From contig CP154954.1 of assembly GCA_039621445.1 (NCBI GenBank), positions 32,202,012 to 32,266,011 of the forward strand: DNA of 64,000 bases, read 5' to 3'. The notes beneath the pieces were generated by a model. It was not told the origin of the DNA, ran no database searches, and saw nothing but the letters and a program-made list of their open reading frames with translations. This DNA is from Euglena gracilis (lineage: Eukaryota > Euglenida > Euglenophyceae > Euglenales). Both the position numbers and the translations under genes were made by a program. Of this stretch, positions 22,672 through 37,600 are shown piece by piece (positions within the stretch are counted from its first letter, which is position 1; each line of letters starts with the position of its first letter).

Positions 22672-25600
22672 ACCCACCCGTTTTGGGGGGGCAAATCCGT
22701 TTTGTTGCCCAACTGTTCGAGGGCCCCGAAACAACAAAATCCCTTGTGTTACCCACCCGTTTTGGGGGGGGGGGCAAAACCCTTTGGTTGCCCAACGGTT
22801 CGAGGGCCCCAAAATAACAAAATCCCTTGTGTTACCCACCCGTTTTGGGGGGGCAGATCCTTTTGGTTGCCGAACTGTTCGAGGGCCCCAAAACAACAAA
22901 ATCCCTTGTGTTACCCACCCGTTTTGGGGGGGCAAATCCCTTTTGTTGCCCAACTGTTCGAGGGCCCCAAAACAACAAAATCCCTTGTGTTACCCACCCG
23001 TTTTGGGGGGGCAAATCCCTTTTGTTGCCCAACTGTTCGAGGGCCCCAAAACAACAAAATCCCTTGTGTTACCCACCCGTTTTGGGGGGGGCAAAACCCT
23101 TTTGTTGCCGAACTGTTCGAGGGCCCCAAAACAACAAAATCCCTTGTGTTACCCACCCGTTTTGGGGGGGCAAATCCCTTTTGTTGCCCAACTGTTCGAC
23201 GGCCCCAAAACAACAAAATCCCTTGTGTTACCCACCCGTTTTGGGGGGCAAATCCCTTTTGTTGCCCAACTGTTCGAGGGCCCCAAAACAACAAAATCCC
23301 TTGTGTTACCCACCCGTTTTGGGGGGGCAAATCCCTTTGGTTGCCCAACTGTTCGAGGGCCCCAAAACAACAAAATCCCTTGTGTTACCCACCCGTTTTG
23401 GGGGGGCAAATCCGTTTTGTTGCCCAACTGTTCGAGGGCCCCAAAACAACAAAATCCCTTGTGTTACCCACCCGTTTTGGGGGGCAAATCCCTTTTGTTG
23501 CCCAACTGTTCGAGGGCCCCAAAACAACAAAATCCCTTGTGTTACCCACCCGTTTTGGGGGGGCAAATCCCTTTTGTTGCCCAACTGTTCGAGGGCCCCA
23601 AAACAACAAAATCCCTTGTGTTACCCACCCGTTTTGGGGGGGCAAATCCCTTTTGTTGCCGAACTGTTCGAGGGCCCCAAAACAACAAAATCCCTTGTGT
23701 TACCCACCCGTTTTGGGGGGGGCAAATCCCTTTTGTTGCCCAACTGTTCGAGGGCCCCAAAACAACAAAATCCCTTGTGTTACCCACCCGTTTTGGGGGG
23801 GCAAATCCGTTTTGTTGCTCAACTGTTCGAGGGCCCCAAAACAACAAAATCCCTTGTGTTACCCACCCGTTTTGGGGGGCAAATCCCTTTTGTTGCCCAA
23901 CTGTTCGAGGGCCCCAAAACAACAAAATCCCTTGTGTTACCCACCCGTTTTGGGGGGGCAAATCCCTTTTGTTGCCCAACTGTTCGAGGGCCCCAAAACA
24001 ACAAAATCCCTTGTGTTACCCACCCGTTTTGGGGGGGGGGCAAATCCCTTTGGTTGCCCAACTGTTCGAGGGCCCCAAAATAACAAAATCCCTTGTGTTA
24101 CCCACCCGTTTTGGGGGGGCAAATCCGTTTTGTTGCCCAACTGTTCGAGGGCCCCAAAACAACAAAATCCCTTGTGTTACCCACCCGTTTTGGGGGGCAA
24201 ATCCCTTTGGTTGCCCAACTGTTCGAGGGCCCCAAAACAACAAAATCCCTTGTGTTACCCACCCGTTTTGGGGGGGCAAATCCCTTTTGTTGCCCAACTG
24301 TTCGAGGGCCCCAAAATAACAAAATCCCTTGTGTTACCCACCCGTTTTGGGGGGCAAATCCGTTTTGTTGCCCAACTGTTCGAGGGCCCCAAAACAACAA
24401 AATCCCTTGTGTTACCCACCCGTTTTGGGGGGCAAATCCCTTTTGTTGCTCAACGGTTCGAGGGCCCCAAATCAACAAAATCCCTTGTGTTACCCACCCG
24501 TTTTGGGGGGCAAATCCGTTTTGTTGCCCAACTGTTCGAGGGCCCCAAAACAACAAAATCCCTTGTGTTACCCACCCGTTTTGGGGGGGGGGCAAATCCC
24601 TTTGGTTGCCCAACTGTTCGAGGGCCCCAAAACAACAAAATCCCTTGTGTTACCCACCCGTTTTGGGGGGGCAAATCCTTTTGGTTGCCGAACTGTTCGA
24701 GGGCCCCAAAATAACAAAATCCCTTGTGTTACCCACCCGTTTTGGGGGGCAAATCCCTTTGGTTGCCCAACTGTTCGAGGGCCCCAAAACAACAAAATCC
24801 CTTGTGTTACCCACCCGTTTTGGGGGGCAAATCCCTTTTGCTGCCCAACGGTTCGAGGGCCCCAAAATAACAAAATCCCTTGTGTTACCCACCCGTTTTG
24901 GGGGGGCAAATCCCTTTGGTTGCCAAACTGTTCGAGGGCCCCAAAACAACAAAATCCCTTGTGTTACCCACCCGTTTTGGGGGGCAAATCCCTTTGGTTG
25001 CCCAACTGTTCGAGGGCCCCAAAACAACAAAATCCCTTGTGTTACCCACCCGTTTTGGGGGGCAAATCCCTTTGGTTGCCCAACTGTTCGAGGGCCCCAA
25101 AACAACAAAATCCCTTGTGTTACCCACCCGTTTTGGGGGGCAAATCCCTTTTGCTGCCCAACGGTTCGAGGGCCCCAAAATAACAAAATCCCTTGTGTTA
25201 CCCACCCGTTTTGGGGGGCAAATCCCTTTGGTTGCCCAACTGTTCGAGGGCCCCAAAACAACAAAATCCCTTGTGTTACCCACCCGTTTTGGGGGGGAAA
25301 GTCCTTTGGGTTGGCGAACGGTTCGAGGGCCCCAAAACAACAAAATCCCTTGTGTTACCCACCCGTTTTGGGGGGGCAAATCCCTTTTGTTGCCCAACTG
25401 TTCGAGGGCCCCAAAACAACAAAATCCCTTGTGTTACCCACCCGTTTTGGGGGGGGCAAATCCCTTTTGTTGCCGAACTGTTCGAGGGCCCCAAAACAAC
25501 AAAATCCCTTGTGTTACCCACCCGTTTTGGGGGGGCAAATCCGTTTTGTTGCTCAACTGTTCGAGGGCCCCAAAACAACAAAATCCCTTGTGTTACCCAC

Positions 25601-28600
25601 CCGTTTTGGGGGGCAAATCCCTTTGGTTGCCCAACTGTTCGAGGGCCCCAAAACAACAAAATCCCTTGTGTTACCCACCCGTTTTGGGGGGGAAAAACCC
25701 TTTTTGTGTCAAAACTGTACGAGGGCCCCAAAAAAAAAAATCCCTTGTGTTACCCACCCGTTTTGGGGGGCAAATCCGTTTTGTTGCCCAACTGTTCGAG
25801 GGCCCCAAAACAACAAAATCCCTTGTGTTACCCACCCGTTTTGGGGGGCAAATCCGTTTTGTTGCTCAACTGTTCGAGGGCCCCAAATCAACAAAATCCC
25901 TTGTGTTACCCACCCGTTTTGGGGGGCAAATCCCTTTTGTTGCCCAACTGTTCGAGGGCCCCAAAACAACAAAATCCCTTGTGTTACCCACCCGTTTTGG
26001 GGGGGCAAATCCCTTTGGTTGCCCAACTGTTCGAGGGCCCCAAAACAACAAAATCCCTTGTGTTACCCACCCGTTTTGGGGGGCAAATGCCTTTGGTTGG
26101 CGAACGGTTCAAGGGCCCCAAAATAACAAAATCCCTTGTGTTACCCACCCGTTTTGGGGGGGCAAATCCCTTTGGTTGCCCAACTGTTCGAGGGCCCCAA
26201 AATAACAAAATCCCTTGTGTTACCCACCCGTTTTGGGGGGCAAATCCCTTTGGTTGCCCAACGGTTCGAGGGCCCCAAAATAACAAAATCCCTTGTGTTA
26301 CCCACCCGTTTTGGGGGGGCAAATCCCTTTGGTTGCCCAACTGTTCGAGGGCCCCAAAACAACAAAATCCCTTGTGTTACCCACCCGTTTTGGGGGGCAA
26401 ATCCGTTGGTTGCACAACTGTTCGAGGGCCCCAAAACAACAAAATCCCTTGTGTTACCCACCCGTTTTGGGGGGGCAAATCCCTTTGGTTGCCCAACTGT
26501 TCGAGGGCCCCAAAATAACAAAATCCCTTGTGTTACCCATTCGTTTTGGGGGGCAAATCCCTTTTGTTGCCCAACGGTTCGAGGGCCCCAAAATAACAAA
26601 ATCCCTTGTGTTACCCACCCGTTTTGGGGGGGCAAATCCCTTTGGTTGCCCAACTGTTCGAGGGCCCCAAAACAACAAAATCCCTTGTGTTACCCACCCG
26701 TTTTGAGGGACAAACCCCTTTGGTTGGCGACCTGTTCGATGGCGCCAAACTCACAAAATCCCTTGTGTTACCCACCCGTTTTGGGGGGGCAAATCCCTTT
26801 TGTTGCCCAACTGTTCGAGGGCCCCAAAACAACAAAATCCCTTGTGTTACCCACCCGTTTTGGGGGGGGCAAATCCCTTTTGTTGCCGAACTGTTCGAGG
26901 GCCCCAAAACAACAAAATCCCTTGTGTTACCCACCCGTTTTGGGGGGGCAAATCCCTTTTGTTGCCCAACTGTTCGAGGGCCCCAAAACAACAAAATCCC
27001 TTGTGTTACCCACCCGTTTTGGGGGGGCAAATCCCTTTGGTTGCCCAACTGTTCGAGGGCCCCAAAATAACAAAATCCCTTGTGTTACCCACCCGTTTTG
27101 GGGGGGCAAATCCCTTTTGTTGCCCAACTGTTCGAGGGCCCCAAAACAACAAAATCCCTTGTGTTACCCACCCGTTTTGGGGGTAGATCCCTTTTGTTGC
27201 CCAACGGTTCGAGGGCCCCAAAACAACAAAATCCCTTGTGTTACCCACCCGTTTTGGGGGGGGCAAAACCCTTTTGGGGCCGAAATGTACGAGGGCCCCA
27301 AAATAACAAAATCCCTTGTGTTACCCACCCGTTTTGGGGGGCAAATCCCTTTTGTTGCCCAACTGTTCGAGGGCCCCAAAACAACAAAATCCCTTGTGTT
27401 ACCCACCCGTTTTGGGGGGGCAAATCCCTTTTGTTGCTCAACTGTTCGAGGGCCCCAAAACAACAAAATCCCTTGTGTTACCCACCCGTTTTGGGGGGCA
27501 AATCCCTTTTGTTGCCCAACTGTTCGAGGGCCCCAAAACAACAAAATCCCTTGTGTTACCCACCCGTTTTGGGGGGGCAAATCCCTTTGGTTGCCCAACT
27601 GTTCGAGGGCCCCAAAACAACAAAATCCCTTGTGTTACCCACCCGTTTTGGGGGGGCAAAATCCTTTGGTTGCCCAACGGTTCGAGGGCCCCAAAATAAC
27701 AAAATCCCTTGTGTTACCCACCCGTTTTGGGGGGGCAAATCCCTTTGGTTGCCCAACTGTTCGAGGGCCCCAAAACAACAAAATCCCTTGTGTTACCCAC
27801 CCGTTTTGGGGGGGGAAAGCCGTTTTGTTCCCCAACCGTACGAGGGCCCCAAAAAAACAAAATCCCTTGTGTTACCCACCCGTTTTGGGGGCAAATCCCT
27901 TTGGTTGCCGAACTGTTCGAGGGCCCCAAAACAACAAAATCCCTTGTGTTACCCACCCGTTTTGGGGGGCAAATCCCTTTGGTTGCCCAACTGTTCGAGG
28001 GCCCCAAAACAACAAAATCCCTTGTGTTACCCACCCGTTTTGGGGGGGCAAATCCCTTTGGTTGCCCAACTGTTCGAGGGCCCCAAAATAACAAAATCCC
28101 TTGTGTTACCCACCCGTTTTGGGGGGCAAATCCCTTTTGCTGCCCAACGGTTCGAGGGCCCCAAAATAACAAAATCCCTTGTGTTACCCACCCGTTTTGG
28201 GGGGGCAAATCCCTTTGGTTGCCCAACTGTTCGAGGGCCCCAAAACAACAAAATCCCTTGTGTTACCCACCCGTTTTGGGGGACAAACCCCTTTGGTTGG
28301 CGAACGGTTCGAGGGCCCCAAACTGACAAAATCCCTTGTGTTACCCACCCGTTTTGGGGGGGCAAATCCCTTTTGCTGCCGAACTGTTCGAGGGCCCCAA
28401 AACAACAAAATCCCTTGTGTTACCCACCCGTTTTGGGGGGGGGGCAAATCCCTTTTGTTGCCCAACTGTTCGAGGGCCCCAAAATAACAAAATCCCTTGT
28501 GTTACCCACCCGTTTTGGGGGGGCAAATCCCTTTGTTGCCCAACTGTTCGAGGGCCCCAAAATAACAAAATCCCTTGTGTTACCCACCCGTTTTGGGGGG

Positions 28601-31600
28601 GGGGCAAAACCCTTTTGTTGCCCAACTGTTCGAGGGCCCCAAAACAACAAAATCCCTTGTGTTACCCACCCGTTTTGGGGGGGCAAATCCGTTTTGTTGC
28701 CCAACTGTTCGAGGGCCCCAAATCAACAAAATCCCTTGTGTTACCCACCCGTTTTGGGGGACAAACCCCTTTGGTTGGCGAACGGTTCGAGGGCCCCAAA
28801 ATAACAAAATCCCTTGTGTTACCCACCCGTTTTGGGGGGGCAAATCCGTTTTGTTGCCCAACTGTTCGAGGGCCCCAAATCAACAAAATCCCTTGTGTTA
28901 CCCACCCGTTTTGGGGGGGCAAATCCGTTTTGTTGCCCAACTGTTCGAGGGCCCCAAAACAACAAAATCCCTTGTGTTACCCACCCGTTTTGGGGGGCAA
29001 ATCCGTTTTGTTGCCCAACTGTTCGAGGGCCCCAAAACAACAAAATCCCTTGTGTTACCCACCCGTTTTGGGGGGGCAAATCCCTTTTGCTGCCGAACTG
29101 TTCGAGGGCCCCAAAACAACAAAATCCCTTGTGTTACCCACCCGTTTTGGGGGGCAAATCCCTTTTGTTGCCCAACTGTTCGAGGGCCCCAAAACAACAA
29201 AATCCCTTGTGTTACCCACCCGTTTTGGGGGACAAACCCCTTTGGTTGGCGAACGGTTCAAGGGCCCCAAAATAACAAAATCCCTTGTGTTACCCACCCG
29301 TTTTGGGGGGGCAAATCCCTTTTGTTGCCCAACTGTTCGAGGGCCCCAAAACAACAAAATCCCTTGTGTTACCCACCCGTTTTGGGGGGGGGGGCAAAAC
29401 CCTTTGGTTGCCGAACTGTTCGAAGGCCCCAAAATAACAAAATCCCTTGTGTTACCCACCCGTTTTGGGGGGGGCAATCCCTTTGGTTGCCGAACTGTTC
29501 GAGGGCCCCAAAACAACAAAATCCCTTGTGTTACCCATTCGTTTTGGGGGGCAAATCCCTTTTGTTGCCCAACTGTTCGAGGGCCCCAAAACAACAAAAT
29601 CCCTTGTGTTACCCACCCGTTTTGGGGGGGCAAATCCGTTTTGTTGCCCAACTGTTCGAGGGCCCCAAAACAACAAAATCCCTTGTGTTACCCACCCGTT
29701 TTGGGGGGGGCAAAACCCTTTTGTTGCCCAACGGTTCGAGGGCCCCAAAATAACAAAATTTCTTGTGTTACCCACCCGTTTTGGGGGGGGGGCAAAACCC
29801 TTTGGTTGCCGAACTGTTCGAGGGCCCCAAAACAACAAAATCCCTTGTGTTACCCACCCGTTTTGGGGGGGCAAATCCCTTTGGTTGCCCAACTGTTCGA
29901 GGGCCCCAAAACAACAAAATCCCTTGTGTTACCCACCCGTTTTGGGGGGGCAAATCCCTTTTGTTGCTCAACTGTTCGAGGGCCCCAAAACAACAAAATC
30001 CCTTGTGTTACCCACCCGTTTTGGGGGGGCAAATCCCTTTTGTTGCCCAACTGTTCGAGGGCCCCAAAACAACAAAATCCCTTGTGTTACCCACCCGTTT
30101 TGGGGGGGGCAAAACCCTTTTGTTGCCGAACTGTTCGAGGGCCCCAAAACAACAAAATCCCTTGTGTTACCCACCCGTTTTGGGGGGGCAAATCCCTTTT
30201 GTTGCCCAACTGTTCGAGGGCCCCAAAACAACAAAATCCCTTGTGTTACCCACCCGTTTTGGGGGGGCAAATCCCTTTGGTTGCCGAACTGTTCGAGGGC
30301 CCCAAAACAACAAAATCCCTTGTGTTACCCACCCGTTTTGGGGGGGCAAATCCCTTTTGTTGCCCAACTGTTCGAGGGCCCCAAAACAACAAAATCCCTT
30401 GTGTTACCCATTCGTTTTGGGGGGGCAAATCCCTTTTGTTGCCCAACTGTTCGAGGGCCCCAAAACAACAAAATCCCTTGTGTTACCCACCCGTTTTGGG
30501 GGGGCAAATCCCTTTTGTTGCCCAACTGTTCGAGGGCCCCAAAACAACAAAATCCCTTGTGTTACCCACCCGTTTTGGGGGGGGGGCAAATCCCTTTGGT
30601 TGCCCAACTGTTCGAGGGCCCCAAAACAACAAAATCCCTTGTGTTACCCACCCGTTTTGGGGGGGCAAATCCCTTTGGTTGCCGAACTGTTCGAGGGCCC
30701 CAAAATAACAAAATCCCTTGTGTTACCCACCCGTTTTGGGGGGCAAATCCCTTTGGTTGCCGAACTGTTCGAGGGCCCCAAAACAACAAAATCCCTTGTG
30801 TTACCCACCCGTTTTGGGGGGGCAAAACCCTTTGGTTGCCCAACGGTTCGAGGGCCCCAAAATAACAAAATCCCTTGTGTTACCCACCCGTTTTGGGGGG
30901 GGGGGCAAAACCCTTTGGTTGCCCAACGGTTCGAGGGCCCCAAAATAACAAAATCCCTTGTGTTACCCACCCGTTTTGGGGGGGCAATCCCTTTGGTTGC
31001 CGAACTGTTCGAGGGCCCCAAAACAACAAAATCCCTTGTGTTACCCACCCGTTTTGGGGGGCAAATCCCTTTGGTTGCCGAACTGTTCGACGGCCCCAAA
31101 ACAACAAAATCCCTTGTGTTACCCACCCGTTTTGGGGGGGCAAATCCCTTTTGCTGCCGAACTGTTCGAGGGCCCCAAAACAACAAAATCCCTTGTGTTA
31201 CCCACCCGTTTTGGGGGGCAAATCCCTTTTGTTGCCCAACTGTTCGAGGGCCCCAAAACAACAAAATCCCTTGTGTTACCCACCCGTTTTGGGGGGGCAA
31301 ATCCCTTTGGTTGCCGAACTGTTCGAGGGCCCCAAAACAACAAAATCCCTTGTGTTACCCACCCGTTTTGGGGGGGCAAATCCCTTTGTTGCCCAACTGT
31401 TCGAGGGCCCCAAAACAACAAAATCCCTTGTGTTACCCACCCGTTTTGGGGGGGCAAATCCCTTTGGTTGCCCAACTGTTCGAGGGCCCCAAAACAACAA
31501 AATCCCTTGTGTTACCCACCCGTTTTGGGGGGGCAAATCCCTTTGGTTGCCCAACTGTTCGAGGGCCCCAAAACAACAAAATCCCTTGTGTTACCCACCC

Positions 31601-34600
31601 GTTTTGGGGGGGGGCAAATCCCTTTTGTTGCCCAACTGTTCGAGGGCCCCAAAACAACAAAATCCCTTGTGTTACCCACCCGTTTTGGGGGGCAAATCCC
31701 TTTGGTTGCCCAACTGTTCGAGGGCCCCAAAACAACAAAATCCCTTGTGTTACCCACCCGTTTTGGGGGGCAAATCCGTTTTGTTGCTCAACTGTTCGAG
31801 GGCCCCAAAACAACAAAATCCCTTGTGTTACCCACCCGTTTTGGGGGGCAAATCCGTTTTGTTGCCCAACTGTTCGAGGGCCCCAAAACAACAAAATCCC
31901 TTGTGTTACCCACCCGTTTTGGGGGGCAAATCCGTTTTGTTGCTCAACTGTTCGAGGGCCCCAAATCAACAAAATCCCTTGTGTTACCCACCCGTTTTGG
32001 GGGGCAAATCCGTTTTGTTGCCCAACTGTTCGAGGGCCCCAAAACAACAAAATCCCTTGTGTTACCCACCCGTTTTGGGGGGGGCAAATCCGTTTTGTTG
32101 CCCAACTGTTCGAGGGCCCCAAAACAACAAAATCCCTTGTGTTACCCACCCGTTTTGGGGGGCAAATCCCTTTGGTTGCCAAACGGTTCGAGGGCCCCAA
32201 AATAACAAAATCCCTTGTGTTACCCACCCGTTTTGGGGGGGCAAATCCCTTTGGTTGCCCAACTGTTCGAGGGCCCCAAAATAACAAAATCCCTTGTGTT
32301 ACCCACCCGTTTTGGGGGGGCCAATTCCTTTTTGTTGCCCAACTGTTCGAGGGCCCCAAAATAACAAAATCCCTTGTGTTACCCACCCGTTTTGGGGGGG
32401 GGGCAAATCCCTTTGGTTGCCCAACTGTTCGAGGGCCCCAAAATAACAAAATCCCTTGTGTTACCCACCCGTTTTGGGGGGCAAATCCCTTTTGTTGCCC
32501 AACTGTTCGAGGGCCCCAAAACAACAAAATCCCTTGTGTTACCCACCCGTTTTGGGGGGGGGGGCAAATCCCTTTGGTTGCCGAACTGTTCGAGGGCCCC
32601 AAATCAACAAAATCCCTTGTGTTACCCACCCGTTTTGGGGGGGCAAATCCGTTTTGTTGCCCAACTGTTCGAGGGCCCCAAAACAACAAAATCCCTTGTG
32701 TTACCCACCCGTTTTGGGGGGGGCAAATCCCTTTGGTTGCCCAACTGTTCGAGGGCCCCAAAATAACAAAATCCCTTGTGTTACCCACCCGTTTTGGGGG
32801 GGGCAAATCCGTTTTGTTGCCCATTTGTTCGAGGGCCCCAAAACAACAAAATCCCTTGTGTTACCCACCCGTTTTGGGGGGGGGCAAATTGGGGGGGGGA
32901 GGGCCAAATTTTGTTGCCCAACTGTTCGAGGGCCCCAAAATAACAAAATCCCTTGTGTTACCCACCCGTTTTGGGGGGGGCAAATCCCTTTTGTTGCCCA
33001 ACTGTTCGAGGGCCCCAAAACAACAAAATCCCTTGTGTTACCCACCCGTTTTGGGGGGGGCAAAACCCTTTTGTTGCCCAACGGTTCGAGGGCCCCAAAA
33101 CAACAAAATCCCTTGTGTTACCCACCCGTTTTGGGGGGGCAAATCCGTTTTGTTGCCCAACTGTTCGAGGGCCCCAAATCAACAAAATCCCTTGTGTTAC
33201 CCACCCGTTTTGGGGGGGCAAATCCCTTTGGTTGCCCAACGGTTCGAGGGCCCCAAACAACAAAATCAACAAAATCCCTTGTGTTACCCACCCGTTTTGG
33301 GGGGCAAATCCGTTTTGTTGCCCAACTGTTCGAGGGCCCCAAAACAACAAAATCCCTTGTGTTACCCACCCGTTTTGGGGGGGCAAATCCCTTTGGTTGC
33401 CGAACTGTTCGAGGGCCCCAAAACAACAAAATCCCTTGTGTTACCCACCCGTTTTGGGGGGGCAAATCCCTTGGGTTGCCGAACTGTTCGAGGGCCCCAA
33501 AACAACAAAATCCCTTGTGTTACCCACCCGTTTTGGGGGACAAACCCCTTTGGTTGGCGAACGGTTCAAGGGCCCCAAAATAACAAAATCCCTTGTGTTA
33601 CCCACCCGTTTTGGGGGGGCAAAACCCTTTGGTTGCCCAACGGTTCGAGGGCCCCAAAATAACAAAATCCCTTGTGTTACCCACCCGTTTTGGGGGGGGG
33701 GCAAAACCCTTTGGTTGCCGAACTGTTCAAAGGCCCCAAAATAACAAAATCCCTTGTGTTACCCACCCGTTTTGGGGGGGCAATCCCTTTGGTTGCCGAA
33801 CGGTTCGAGGGCCCCAAAACAACAAAATCCCTTGTGTTACCCACCCGTTTTGGGGGGGCAAAACCCTTTGGTTGCCCAACTGTTCGAGGGCCCCAAAACA
33901 ACAAAATCCCTTGTGTTACCCACCCGTTTTGGGGGGGGGCAAAACCCTTTGGTTGCCGAACTGTTCGAAGGCCCCAAAATAACAAAATCCCTTGTGTTAC
34001 CCACCCGTTTTGGGGGGGCAATCCCTTTGGTTGCCGAACTGTTCGAGGGCCCCAAAACAACAAAATCCCTTGTGTTACCCACCCGTTTTGGGGGGGCAAT
34101 CCCTTTTGTTGCCCAACTGTTCGAGGGCCCCAAAACAACAAAATCCCTTGTGTTACCCACCCGTTTTGGGGGGCAAATCCCTTTTGTTGCTCAACTGTTC
34201 GACGGCCCCAAAACAACAAAATCCCTTGTGTTACCCACCCGTTTTGGGGGGGGGGGGGGCAGATCCCTTTGGTTGCCGAACTGTTCGAGGGCCCCAAATC
34301 AACAAAATCCCTTGTGTTACCCACCCGTTTTGGGGGGGGGGGGGCAAATCCGTTTTGTTGCTCAACAGTTCGAGGGCCCCAAATCAACAAAATCCCTTGT
34401 GTTACCCACCCGTTTTTGGGGGACAAATCCGTTTTGTTGCCCAACTGTTCGAGGGCCCCAAAACAACAAAATCCGTTGTGTTACCCACCCGTTTTGGGGG
34501 GGCAATCCCTTTGGTTGGCGAACGGTTCAAGGGCCCCAAAATAACAAAATCCCTTGTGTTACCCACCCGTTTTGGGGGCAAATCCCTTTTGCTGCCCAAC

Positions 34601-37600
34601 GGTTCGAGGGCCCCAAAATAACAAAATCCCTTGAGTTACCCACCCGTTTTGGGGGGGCAAATCCCTTTGGTTGCCCAACTGTTCGAGGGCCCCAAAACAA
34701 CAAAATCCCTTGTGTTACCCACCCGTTTTGGGGGGGGGGGGGGGCAAATCCCTTTGGTTGCCCAACTGTTCGAGGGCCCCAAAACAACAAAATCCCTTGT
34801 GTTACCCACCCGTTTTGGGGGGCAAATGCCTTTGGTTGGCGAACGGTTCAAGGGCCCCAAAATAACAAAATCCCTTGTGTTACCCACCCGTTTTGGGGGG
34901 CAAATCCCTTTTGCTGCCCAACGGTTCGAGGGCCCCAAAATAACAAAATCCCTTGAGTTACCCACCCGTTTTGGGGGGGCAAATCCCTTTGGTTGCCCAA
35001 CTGTTCGAGGGCCCCAAAACAACAAAATCCCTTGTGTTACCCACCCGTTTTGGGGGGGCAAATGCCTTTGGTTGCCCAACTGTTCGAGGGCCCCAAAACA
35101 ACAAAATCCCTTGTGTTACCCACCCGTTTTGAGGGACAAACCCCTTTGGTTGGCGAACGGTTCGAGGGCCCCAAACTGACAAAATCCCTTGTGTTACCCA
35201 CCCGTTTTGGGGGGGCAAATCCGTTTTGTTGCCCATTTGTTCGAGGGCCCCAAAACAACAAAATCCCTTGTGTTACCCACCCGTTTTGGGGGGGGGGCAA
35301 ATCCCTTTTGTTGCCCAACTGTTCGAGGGCCCCAAAATAACAAAATCCCTTGTGTTACCCACCCGTTTTGGGGGGGGGCAAATCCGTTTTGTTGCCCAAC
35401 GGTTCGAGGGCCCCAAAACAACAAAATCCCTTGTGTTACCCACCCGTTTTGGGGGGCAAATCCCTTTTGTTGCCCAACTGTTCGAGGGCCCCAAAACAAC
35501 AAAATCCCTTGTGTTACCCACCCGTTTTGGGGGGGGCAAAACCCTTTTGTTGCCCAACGGTTCGAGGGCCCCAAAACAACAAAATCCCTTGTGTTACCCA
35601 CCCGTTTTGGGGGGGCAAATCCCTTTTGTTGCCCAACTGTTCGAGGGCCCCAAAACAACAAAATCCCTTGTGTTACCCACCCGTTTTGGGGGGGGCAAAT
35701 CCCTTTTGTTGCCCAACTGTTCGAGGGCCCCAAAATAACAAAATCCCTTGTGTTACCCACCCGTTTTGGGGGGGGGCAAATCCCTTTTGTTGCCCAACTG
35801 TTCGAGGGCCCCAAAATAACAAAATCCCTTGTGTTACCCACCCGTTTTGGGGGGCAAATCCCTTTTGTTGCCGAACTGTTCGAGGGCCCCAAAATAACAA
35901 AAATCCTTGGGGCCACCCCCCGTTTTGGGGGGGCAAATCCCTTTTGTTGCCCAACTGTTCGAGGGCCCCAAATCAACAAAATCCCTTGTGTTACCCACCC
36001 GTTTTGGGGGGGCAAATCCGTTTTGTTGCCCAACTGTTCGAGGGCCCCAAAACAACAAAATCCCTTGTGTTACCCACCCGTTTTGGGGGGGCAAATCCCT
36101 TTTGTTGCCCAACTGTTCGAGGGCCCCAAAACAACAAAATCCCTTGTGTTACCCACCCGTTTTGGGGGGCAAATCCCTTTTGTTGCCGAACTGTTCGAGG
36201 GCCCCAAAACAACAAAATCCCTTGTGTTACCCACCCGTTTTGGGGGGGCAAATCCCTTTGGTTGCCGAACTGTTCGAGGGCCCCAAAACAACAAAATCCC
36301 TTGTGTTACCCACCCGTTTTGGGGGACAAACCCCTTTTGTTGCTCAACGGTTCAAGGGCCCCAAAATGACAAAATCCCTTGTGTTACCCACCCGTTTTGG
36401 GGGGGCAAAACCCTTTGGTTGCCCAACTGTTCGAGGGCCCCAAAATAACAAAATCCCTTGTGTTACCCACCCGTTTTGGGGGGGCAAAACCCTTTTGTTG
36501 CCCAACGGTTCGAGGGCCCCAAAATAACAAAATCCCTTGTGTTACCCACCCGTTTTGGGGGGGGCAAAACCTTTTGGTTGCCGAACTGTTCGAAGGCCCC
36601 AAAATAACAAAATCCCTTGTGTTACCCACCCGTTTTGGGGGGGCAATCCCTTTGGTTGCCGAACTGTTCGAGGGCCCCAAAACAACAAAATCCCTTGTGT
36701 TACCCACCCGTTTTGGGGGGGCAAAACCCTTTGGTTGCCCAACGGTTCGAGGGCCCCAAAACAACAAAATCCCTTGTGTTACCCACCCGTTTTGGGGGGG
36801 CAAAACCCTTTTGTTGCCCAACGGTTCGAGGGCCCCAAAATAACAAAATCCCTTGTGTTACCCACCCGTTTTGGGGGGGGCAAACCCCTTTGGTTGCCGA
36901 ACTGTTCGAGGGCCCCAAAATAACAAAATCCCTTGTGTTACCCACCCGTTTTGGGGGGCAAATCCCTTTGGTTGCCGAACTGTTCGAGGGCCCCAAAACA
37001 ACAAAATCCCTTGTGTTACCCACCCGTTTTGGGGGGCAAATCCGTTTTGTTGCCCAACTGTTCGAGGGCCCCAAAACAACAAAATCCCTTGTGTTACCCA
37101 CCCGTTTTGGGGGGCAAATCCCTTTTGTTGCCCAACTGTTCGAGGGCCCCAAAACAACAAAATCCCTTGTGTTACCCACCCGTTTTGGGGGGGGGGGGCA
37201 AATCCCTTTGGTTGCCGAACTGTTCGAGGGCCCCAAATCAACAAAATCCCTTGTGTTACCCACCCGTTTTGGGGGGGGGGGGCAAATCCCTTTTGTTGCC
37301 CAACTGTTCGAGGGCCCCAAATCAACAAAATCCCTTGTGTTACCCACCCGTTTTGGGGGGCAAATCCGTTTTGTTGCCCAACTGTTCGAGGGCCCCAAAA
37401 CAACAAAATCCCTTGTGTTACCCACCCGTTTTGGGGGGGGGGGCAAATCCCTTTGGTTGCCCAACTGTTCGAGGGCCCCAAAACAACAAAATCCCTTGTG
37501 TTACCCACCCGTTTTGGGGGGCAAATGCCTTTGGTTGGCGAACGGTTCAAGGGCCCCAAAATAACAAAATCCCTTGTGTTACCCACCCGTTTTGGGGGGG